A stretch of DNA of 22,360 nucleotides from a virus. Positions within the stretch are counted from its first letter, which is position 1. Each line of letters begins with the position of its first letter. The notes below the pieces were generated by a model. That model had not been told where the DNA came from and searched no databases. It was given only the letters and a program-made list of their open reading frames with translations. Below are positions 17,022-22,360 of this stretch, in pieces. Location of the stretch: the IMG/VR virus record IMGVR_UViG_3300007559_000026, positions 1 through 22,360 of that record; one strand, given 5' to 3'. Both the position numbers and the translations under genes were made by a program.

Positions 17022-20000
17022 TTATGTATTGGTTGCTGATTGTTGTAGAGAGTTATTTACTCTTCTACTATCCATATTAATATTTTTACCTTGTTTAACT
17101 GCAATTATCAATTCATCGATTTTTGCAATTAACTTATCATTACTTTCTGATTTTCCTCCTTCAGATTCTCCACCACCGGTAATACCTGATACAAAATCTC
17201 CTATTGCTCCTACGGCTGCTATTGCAGGTGCTGCAAAAGCTGCTGTTTTAATAAGTGATTGCATCTCCTCTAACTTTTCAGTCTCTAGTGTAGCTAAAGC
17301 AGCTCCGATGCCTCCTAATGCTGCGGCTATCATTGTTAATGAACCTGCTACTGATTGTAACGGTCCTGCCATGGCTGTTAAGTTCTGTAGATCTTCTATA
17401 ATTCCTCCACCTGTAAATAATGAAGTAAGTCCTGACATTAAACTTCCACCTGCTAAAGCAGCAGCAAAGAATGCTAATCCTCCAGCAGCTGCCATTAAAC
17501 CTATTCCAGCCATAATTAAACCAGGTCCCATTACAGCTAACATTGAAAGTTTATCTACTACTCCTTGTATATCTGCTCCAGCCATTATACCAAATGCTGC
17601 TGCGGCAGGTATTAAAGCTAAACCTAATACTGCTAATGCAGCGGCTCCAGCCATTATAAATGGAGCTACAAGTCCTAGCCCTGCTGTAGCTAATGCTAAT
17701 AAAGGTAACGCAATTGAGAATGCAATTATTGAACCTGTATCTACTCCTTTTAGTAAACTGAAAGCATATGCAGCTGGTATTAATGCTAGTGCTAATATCC
17801 CTATTGCGAATGCTCCAGCTATTACCATCGGTCCTGTCATTCCCATAAGGGCGGCAGCTGCTCCTAAAGCTATTAAACTTCCTGTCATAGCCATTATCGA
17901 CATTGGATCTACTGATCCTAAAAGGCTAAAAGCGTAAGCCGCTGGTATTAAAGCTAATGCTAATATACCTAAAGCTAGAGCTCCCATTATTATCTGTCCT
18001 CCTAAATTACCCATTAAAGCGGCGGCAATACCTAAAGCTATTAAACTCCCTGATAAAGCTAACACTGACATTGGATCTACACCTGCCATAAGGCTAAATG
18101 CGTATGCTGCCGGTATCAAGGCAACCCCAGCTATACCCATTGCAATAGCTCCTTTAATTGCGTCATTTCCTAACTTACCTACTAATGCTAACGATGCTCC
18201 AAAGATTCCTATAGATGTAGCAAATGCTAACATAGAAACCGGATCAACACCGTCCACCATTTTGAGAGCTAATGCAAATGAACCGCCTAAAGCTAGACCG
18301 GCAATTCCTATAGCTAATGCACCTTTTACTACATCACCAAATTGTTTACCAATTGATGCTAATCCATCACCTAATGATTTTAAAAATCCTCCCGGTCCTT
18401 CTCCTTCTGCACCTTTAGTCTTACCGGCTAAATCTCCTGTTTGAGCTGCAGCTTTACCTGTCATACCATTTTTTGCTTTACCAGCTACGTCTGCGGCTTT
18501 ATCCGCCCCTGGTGCTTTAGCGAATCTACCTTTTGCATCTCTAAACCTACCTGCAGCGTCTTTTGTTACGTCTGCACCTTTATCTTTTACCGTGTCAGCT
18601 AATTTACCTGCTCCTGACATTCCTCCTTTAAAAGCGTCTTTAATCCCTGATCCCCAGCTCTTAACTGAGTCCATCATTCCACTAAAAGAGAATTTCATTC
18701 CTTTTAATGAGTCCATGAACTTCATAGCTCCTGATGTTGCGGACCCAAAGAAACTTGCTATCTTACCTGCAGCCATTACAGCTACAATACCTATAATTAA
18801 AGGTTTTATAATACCTAATGTATCTAAAAACTTAACAGCATATCCTACAATACCTCCTAGTATTTGAATAGCGGGGGCTATAATACCGACAATATCTCCT
18901 ATTATACTTAAAAGAGGTGCAAATGCTTGTGCAAGTTTATCAACAGATTTTTGAAGCTGTTCTTGTATTTCTGCTCTTTTCATATCTTCAGCTCTAACTC
19001 CAGCGGCTGCTTCAGCCTGCTCTTCTGTCATTCCTGCTTCAATTGCTTTCTGATATGCTATCTTTCCTAATTCATCTCTAGTCATACCTAATGCAGCGGC
19101 ATAAGACTCTTGTTGAATACGGTTCATTTTACCGAATTCGTTAATATCTGCTGCATTTTTAAATAACTCATTTCCTAATCCAGCTAAGTCGTTATTTAAA
19201 GCTAACTCTCTAGCTTTGTTTAGGTTTAAATCTTTTCCTATTAATAACTCAGTTTCCATTTCTTTTGAAATAGAATCTTCAAAATCTAAAAGGGAACTTG
19301 CTATTTTATCTATCTGCCCTAACTCCATTCCAAGTCTACGGGCTGCAGATGCGGCTTTGGCAAGAGCGGCAGGATTTCCTCCTAAAGAGGCTTTAATACC
19401 GTCTGATGCTTTTGCTACATCTTTTAAGACTTGATTTTGATTAACTGCAGATCTATTTGCTTTATTAAAGGCACTTGTCTGATCTACTATACTATCGACT
19501 GTTTTATCGATATCGCCGCTAGTAGTCTGGGCCATTATTGCAAGACCTCCTGCTTCGTCAGCAGCAAGTCCCATTGTATTTTTTAATTCAGCTGCTCCTG
19601 CTATAACTTGAGGTGAGAATATGTTTTGAGCACTCATACCAGTCTGCTTTGTAAGCTCAGCTATTGTCTGTAGGTAGTCTACCGAAGTAGCATATCTAAA
19701 GTTTGCTCCTGCTATTGCATCTGAATTCTGACCTGTTAATCGTTGTACTTCTGTGCTTGCTTTATCTACTTTAAAGAAAGCGTCTACTATCTTCAATATT
19801 ATAGATAAAGGATCTAATAATGCTGCTCCAAAACCTTTTGCTAGAGGCCCTAAGCCTGACATTAATACTGATAATTTACCGCCTTTTTGTGCTCCGGATT
19901 GAATTGCTGTAGCAGTATCCTTCATCCTATCTTTAGCTTCTTTAACAGCATCGCCGAATCTTCCACCGCTGATTCCTAACTTCCCCATCAACCCTTCCAT

Positions 20001-20699
20001 TCCACCTATAACCGCGCCTCCAACTCCTAAGAGTTTATTAACTTCTTTTTGCTTTTCTTTTACTTCTTCTATCTTTCCTGCAATACTACTAATTGCACTT
20101 CCTTGATCTATGTAGTTAGATAAAGCTGCTTTTTGTTCTGCGGTAAGGTTCTCCGCCATGTTAACCATGTCTAGTGCAAGATCTAAGTTACCTCCCATAA
20201 GGTTCCCTACTCCGCCTAATTCCTCTATAAACTCTTGAATCTGCTTTACATTATTTTGAGCAGCTTCTGATAAATCCTCTCCGTTAAGTAGCCTTTGCGA
20301 TTCATCATCAAGTATCTTTTTATTATCTTTTAGTCTTTGAGCTAAGTCGTCTAACTGTTTTACAGATAGATCCCTTATACCCTGTTCTTCCATTTTAAGT
20401 TCTTCTGCAATAGAGGTTATTTTTTTCATAGAGCCTCTAATCTTCTGCAATGCCCCTGGCTGGTTTTTAAATTCCGAAGAGATTGCTCTTACTTGATCAT
20501 AAAGACTTGTTGCAGTATTATCAATTTCACCGAATTGGGATTGTACCCCTCTCAGTTCATTGCGCAAACTTTGCATATTTTGTACAGCATCAGCTGGCGT
20601 TAAGGTTAACGGTTGCTGATTCATTCTAGCTCTCAAGGTATTAATCTCTTGTAAGAGTCTTCTTGCTTCTTCTAACTGTGTATTATCGTTTGCGGCCAT
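17022..20699 (-). CDS. Tail tape measure protein
   Basis: This is the longest protein of the window (1225 residues) and sits between tail assembly and baseplate genes, as tape measures do. Residues 1-225 are charged, coiled-coil-like helices (many Glu, Gln, Lys). A globular alpha-helical region follows (about 310-590). A hydrophobic stretch at 595-650 could cross a membrane. Residues 685-765 are rich in Lys, Ala, Gly and Asp and look flexible. Residues 788-1067 are five in-phase 56-residue hydrophobic repeats, described separately. The C-terminus is a Gly/Ser linker and a short amphipathic helix. If fully helical, 1225 residues at 0.15 nm each would set an upper tail length near 180 nm. T4 gp29 is only about 590 residues. 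The start follows TCCAGTAAATG, with no clear Shine-Dalgarno sequence. Confidence 0.92.
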   Translation of the reverse strand: MAANDNTQLEEARRLLQEINTLRARMNQQPLTLTPADAVQNMQSLRNELRGVQSQFGEIDNTATSLYDQVRAISSEFKNQPGALQKIRGSMKKITSIAEELKMEEQGIRDLSVKQLDDLAQRLKDNKKILDDESQRLLNGEDLSEAAQNNVKQIQEFIEELGGVGNLMGGNLDLALDMVNMAENLTAEQKAALSNYIDQGSAISSIAGKIEEVKEKQKEVNKLLGVGGAVIGGMEGLMGKLGISGGRFGDAVKEAKDRMKDTATAIQSGAQKGGKLSVLMSGLGPLAKGFGAALLDPLSIILKIVDAFFKVDKASTEVQRLTGQNSDAIAGANFRYATSVDYLQTIAELTKQTGMSAQNIFSPQVIAGAAELKNTMGLAADEAGGLAIMAQTTSGDIDKTVDSIVDQTSAFNKANRSAVNQNQVLKDVAKASDGIKASLGGNPAALAKAASAARRLGMELGQIDKIASSLLDFEDSISKEMETELLIGKDLNLNKARELALNNDLAGLGNELFKNAADINEFGKMNRIQQESYAAALGMTRDELGKIAYQKAIEAGMTEEQAEAAAGVRAEDMKRAEIQEQLQKSVDKLAQAFAPLLSIIGDIVGIIAPAIQILGGIVGYAVKFLDTLGIIKPLIIGIVAVMAAGKIASFFGSATSGAMKFMDSLKGMKFSFSGMMDSVKSWGSGIKDAFKGGMSGAGKLADTVKDKGADVTKDAAGRFRDAKGRFAKAPGADKAADVAGKAKNGMTGKAAAQTGDLAGKTKGAEGEGPGGFLKSLGDGLASIGKQFGDVVKGALAIGIAGLALGGSFALALKMVDGVDPVSMLAFATSIGIFGASLALVGKLGNDAIKGAIAMGIAGVALIPAAYAFSLMAGVDPMSVLALSGSLIALGIAAALMGNLGGQIIMGALALGILALALIPAAYAFSLLGSVDPMSIMAMTGSLIALGAAAALMGMTGPMVIAGAFAIGILALALIPAAYAFSLLKGVDTGSIIAFSIALPLLALATAGLGLVAPFIMAGAAALAVLGLALIPAAAAFGIMAGADIQGVVDKLSMLAVMGPGLIMAGIGLMAAAGGLAFFAAALAGGSLMSGLTSLFTGGGIIEDLQNLTAMAGPLQSVAGSLTMIAAALGGIGAALATLETEKLEEMQSLIKTAAFAAPAIAAVGAIGDFVSGITGGGESEGGKSESNDKLIAKIDELIIAVKQGKNINMDSRRVNNSLQQSATNT
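17499..18338 (-). repeat. Five tandem 56-residue (168-base) repeats inside the tape measure gene
   Basis: Units cover residues 788-843, 844-899, 900-955, 956-1011 and 1012-1067 of the tape measure, each exactly 56 residues. A shared core runs: small residue plus hydrophobic helix (GALAIGIA), then in units 2-5 ALIPAA(Y/A)AF, a G(V/A)D turn, and a second hydrophobic helix. Units 2 and 3 are the most alike; units 1 and 5 have diverged most. The pattern suggests two helices per unit, hydrophobic enough to insert in a membrane. Confidence 0.85.
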
Positions 20700-20720
20700 T
20701 TACTGGATGTACTTATATCA

Positions 20721-20728
20721 TATAAATA
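20721..20728 (-). promoter_or_regulatory. TATTTATA octamer upstream of the tape measure gene
   Basis: The coding strand reads CTATTTATATGATATAAG, ending 21 bases before the tape measure ATG and just after a hairpin at 20735-20753. It is one of the five copies of this octamer and shares the extended form TATTTATATGA with the copy at 21749. Confidence 0.5.
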
Positions 20729-20734
20729 GGTAAA

Positions 20735-20753
20735 GCTCGCTTTATGGGCGAGC
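20735..20753 (-). terminator. Hairpin at the end of the gp26 downstream frame
   Basis: Perfect 6-base G/C-rich arms GCTCGC (20735-20740) and GCGAGC (20748-20753) flank a 7-base loop that contains the TAA stop of the downstream frame (20742-20744). The minus-strand tail after the stem is only TTTACC, so termination would be weak; RNA processing or partial attenuation ahead of the tape measure gene is also possible. Confidence 0.45.
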
Positions 20754-21008
20754 CTTAGTACTATAAGAAGGTTTTCTTACTGAAGGTCCTCTAGGAGCTG
20801 ATTTGCTTGGTGCTTTGCTCTTAGACTTATTCATAGCCTCTTGTTCTTTTTCAAAGTATTCACTTAGTTTCTGATAGGTAAAATTACGTAGCCATATAGG
20901 CATTGCATATACAGTATCATGATCGTATCCACCTTTTCCGTGAAATACTATTTCGTGTATCTGATTAAAAATCTGTACCCTATATGTTGGCGTCAGGCCA
21001 AAGAAAGC
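20742..21008 (-). CDS. Out-of-frame 3' extension of the gp26-like gene, possible +1 frameshift product
   Basis: An 88-codon open frame begins right after an in-frame TAA (21009-21011), overlaps the last 29 bases of the gp26-like gene in the +1 frame, and ends at TAA 20742-20744. Its reading looks like real protein: a YRVQIFNQIHEIVFHGKGGY stretch, then DTVYAMPIWLRNF, then a charged helix and a Lys/Ser/Pro tail. The first ATG in frame is about 30 codons in, past the first of these stretches, so normal initiation would lose it. A +1 slip at TTT CTT T (CTT at 21001-21003 re-pairing with TTT) would join residue L240 of the gp26-like protein to this frame, giving about 325 residues. A non-ATG start such as CTG in the overlap, or a separate short gp51-like protein, are alternatives. 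Confidence 0.65.
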   Translation of the reverse strand, partial: AFFGLTPTYRVQIFNQIHEIVFHGKGGYDHDTVYAMPIWLRNFTYQKLSEYFEKEQEAMNKSKSKAPSKSAPRGPSVRKPSYSTKARP

Positions 21009-21720
21009 TTACTCCAATCGGAATGTCAACCCCTCCTTCTGGTCCATTTTCTGGATAAAATTTCAAATCTACATCTGGTTGGAACTCTGAGATATATTTT
21101 CTAAATGCACGGGAATCTCTTGCTAAAAAATGATTATCTACGAAATCTCTAATACTCTTTGTATCGGTAGCTCCGTTAACAGAAAGAATCATGTGCTTTA
21201 ATCTAGTAGATAAGTCTGGGGAAGACTCTTTTTGTATCTTTTTAAGACCTTTTATCTCTTGTTGAATCTTCTGCTCATCACCGTGAGTGAGTAACTTAAA
21301 GGTAATCTTGTTACCTGTAGATGGTAATTCAAAAGCAAATTCATTTACCCTATCTTGAAATAAGCTTTCATCGAAAACTTTATTTTCAATTAAGGATAAG
21401 TCTACTATTTCAGTCTGTCCTTGATAGTTAAATTCGTAGTCTTTACCGTACCCTAGTACTCTTGCTGCAATTAAGATAGCATTCTTGTCTCCTACTAAAA
21501 GATCATCATAGTTAAACTTGGTTACAATCAAAGACTGTAATAACTTGTCAATTACAACTCCTCTTTCGATAAAGCCTTGGTTAGTAAGAATGTCTTCTTC
21601 TTTAGCTGTCATGTACTTCATTTCTACTGTACCTGATGCTAGGGGATGCTCTTCCGGATATAGTAATCCTTTCGAAGGCAAGTCTACAATTTCTGTAGGG
21701 AATTTTTGTGTTTGATCCAT
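20980..21720 (-). CDS. 26: Baseplate/tail assembly protein, T4 gp26-like
   Basis: The 246-residue protein matches the family of T4-type baseplate proteins related to gp26. It opens with VDLPSKGLLYPEEHPLASG (12-30), followed by EEDIL (41-45), a hydrophobic helix KLLQSLIVTKFNYDDLLVGDK (59-79) and ILIAARVLGYG (82-92), and it ends in SFLWPDANI. Such proteins act in baseplate hub assembly or as tail chaperones and may be made in both short and extended forms. It lies between the tail tube and tape measure genes, the place where most long-tailed phages encode frameshifted tail assembly chaperones. An upstream terminator (21789-21808) and the TATTTATA octamer at 21749-21756 suggest that it begins its own transcript. 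The 28-base leader after the octamer is A/T only apart from a CG and contains no Shine-Dalgarno sequence. Confidence 0.82.
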   Translation of the reverse strand: MDQTQKFPTEIVDLPSKGLLYPEEHPLASGTVEMKYMTAKEEDILTNQGFIERGVVIDKLLQSLIVTKFNYDDLLVGDKNAILIAARVLGYGKDYEFNYQGQTEIVDLSLIENKVFDESLFQDRVNEFAFELPSTGNKITFKLLTHGDEQKIQQEIKGLKKIQKESSPDLSTRLKHMILSVNGATDTKSIRDFVDNHFLARDSRAFRKYISEFQPDVDLKFYPENGPEGGVDIPIGVSFLWPDANI

Positions 21721-21739
21721 AAATTTTATTTTAAATAAC

Positions 21740-21769
21740 GTTATTTCATATAAATATATGAAAAATAAC
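21740..21769 (-). promoter_or_regulatory. Imperfect inverted repeat with TATTTATA in the leader of the gp26-like gene
   Basis: GTTATTTCATATA (21740-21752) is mirrored by TATATGAAAAATAAC (21755-21769) with a two-base bulge and a two-base centre. The octamer TATTTATA (21749-21756, coding strand) lies at the centre. It could be an operator, an A/T-rich hairpin in the leader, or a promoter with dyad symmetry. Confidence 0.45.
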
Positions 21770-21788
21770 TTTTATAAACAACAAAAAA

Positions 21789-21808
21789 CCCGGAAATATT
21801 TCTCCGGG
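21789..21808 (-). terminator. Rho-independent terminator after the tail tube gene
   Basis: Perfect arms CCCGGA (21789-21794) and TCCGGG (21803-21808) flank an 8-base loop; on the minus strand the stem is followed directly by six Ts (21783-21788). It starts 26 bases after the tail tube stop codon, as expected for ending an abundant structural transcript. The plus strand also has a T-run after the stem, so it may work in both directions. Confidence 0.88.
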
Positions 21809-21834
21809 CTCTTTTTATATATATTACAGGCAGA

Positions 21835-22320
21835 TTAGTAGTTAAGTACGCAGTAGTCCATCGCTACAGTGATTGTTAATTCAACACCATCGCTAGTTGA
21901 CCAGTCCAAAGAACCTTGGGCCATGTTTACGATGAATGCTCCTTTAACGATCCACTCTGATACGATATCACCTACTGGTCCTAAAAGATTCAAAGTTAAA
22001 TCTTTCTTGTAGAAATCTGAATAACCAGCTCTACCGGTTACTGACTCGTAAGATTGACGTGCCCAATCCATTACTGCTTGTGCACCTGATGGGTTAATTG
22101 GATCGTATAATGTCATATCCATGTTTTCCCAGTTTCTCTTTCCACGAATCTTTCTATAAGAGTTGATGTGATCTAATTTGATCTCCTCATCTGTGAAAGA
22201 TGGAGCAGTTACTGCTTTAACCATGAATGATGGTATAGCGTCACTGTATAGGATGAATCTATTCTGTACCTTCGGTTCGAAGGCTCTGAACATAATTTCG
22301 TTAGAATCTAATACTGCCAT
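21835..22320 (-). CDS. 19: Tail tube protein, T4 gp19-like
   Basis: The 161-residue protein matches gp19-family tube proteins in size (T4 gp19 is 163 residues) and pattern: FRAFEPKVQNRFILY near the start, FMVKAVTAPSF (32-42), then YRKIRGKRNWENMDMTLYDPI (51-71), an AVMDWARQSYE helix, and closing strands LTLNLLGPVGDIVSEWIVKGAFI and VELTITVAMDYCVLNY. Stacked hexamers of it form the inner tube through which DNA passes. It is placed just ahead of its own strong terminator and directly after the octamer at 22337-22344, so it is likely expressed at high level by itself. The sheath gene, usually just upstream, would lie beyond the window. Confidence 0.92.
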   Translation of the reverse strand: MAVLDSNEIMFRAFEPKVQNRFILYSDAIPSFMVKAVTAPSFTDEEIKLDHINSYRKIRGKRNWENMDMTLYDPINPSGAQAVMDWARQSYESVTGRAGYSDFYKKDLTLNLLGPVGDIVSEWIVKGAFIVNMAQGSLDWSTSDGVELTITVAMDYCVLNY

Positions 22321-22336
22321 TTTATTATCTGTTTTA

Positions 22337-22344
22337 TATAAATA
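22337..22344 (-). promoter_or_regulatory. TATTTATA octamer upstream of the tail tube gene
   Basis: The coding strand reads GATATTTATATAAAACAG, ending 16 bases before the tail tube ATG. Together with the terminator at 21789-21808 it brackets the tail tube gene as a single-gene unit. Confidence 0.5.
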
Positions 22345-22360
22345 TCAATTATTTTAATTA

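Noticed and set aside
17029-17937. A 302-codon plus-strand open frame opposite the tape measure gene
   Set aside because: It is a mirror of the Ala/Gly/Ile-rich repeat region; its own reading is low-complexity Pro/Ala/Ile/Asn, and no plus-strand gene context exists.
17499-18338. Regular 168-base repeats as a possible CRISPR or other repeat array
   Set aside because: The repeats are diverged at DNA level, contiguous, and keep the tape measure reading frame, so they are protein repeats.
9063-22344. T4 late promoter box TATAAATA on the plus strand
   Set aside because: All genes are on the minus strand, so plus-strand promoters would only give antisense RNA; reading the site as TATTTATA on the coding strand makes more sense.
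1-22360. Cyanophage origin, suggested by T4-like genes plus a 2OG oxygenase and RNR
   Set aside because: No photosynthesis or other typical cyanophage host-derived genes are visible and the polymerase is family A; a Bacteroidota host fits better, though the window is too small to exclude others.

Overview
This window is a piece of an AT-rich, T4-like contractile-tailed phage (myovirus). Every gene reads on the minus strand and genes are packed with gaps of mostly 0-50 bases. Many starts follow A/T-rich leaders such as AATAAAATG with no GGAGG-type Shine-Dalgarno sequence. This fits a Bacteroidota host, where SD-less initiation is normal, but the host is an inference. No photosynthesis genes, tRNAs, CRISPR arrays or integration genes were seen.

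In transcription order (high to low coordinates) the first region is the tail module: tail tube protein (gp19-like, 21835-22320), a strong terminator (21789-21808), a gp26-type baseplate/tail assembly protein (20980-21720), an out-of-frame 3' extension (20742-21008) that may be reached by a +1 frameshift, a 1225-residue tape measure with five 56-residue hydrophobic repeats (17022-20699), a 68-residue protein, a 594-residue baseplate/tail-tube-initiator candidate, a gp53-like wedge protein, and a 1018-residue hub protein. The hub ends in a His/Cys domain resembling YkuD-type peptidoglycan enzymes. A 385-residue protein of unknown function follows.

The second region is the replication module, on the same strand with no evident terminator before it: a very small family A DNA polymerase (440 aa) without a normal thumb and with a degenerate exonuclease domain, an unknown 155-residue protein, gp32-like ssDNA-binding protein, UvsX recombinase, a FEN/RNase H-type 5' nuclease and a gp41/DnaB-type helicase. 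A hairpin terminator (4227-4264) closes this block.

The third region starts after that terminator: class I ribonucleotide reductase (nrdB, nrdA), a protein with two 2-oxoglutarate/Fe(II) oxygenase domains (the first a clear prolyl 4-hydroxylase), and, three bases later and cut by the window edge, a protein whose start resembles eukaryotic hydroxyproline/serine O-glycosyltransferases. RNR supplies dNTPs for replication. The last two genes suggest a phage-encoded protein hydroxylation-plus-glycosylation pathway.

The points most worth following up are that pathway, the thumbless polymerase inside a T4-type replisome, the gp26 overlap/frameshift, and the octamer TATTTATA, which by eye occurs five times on the coding strand, each time just upstream of or touching a gene start.
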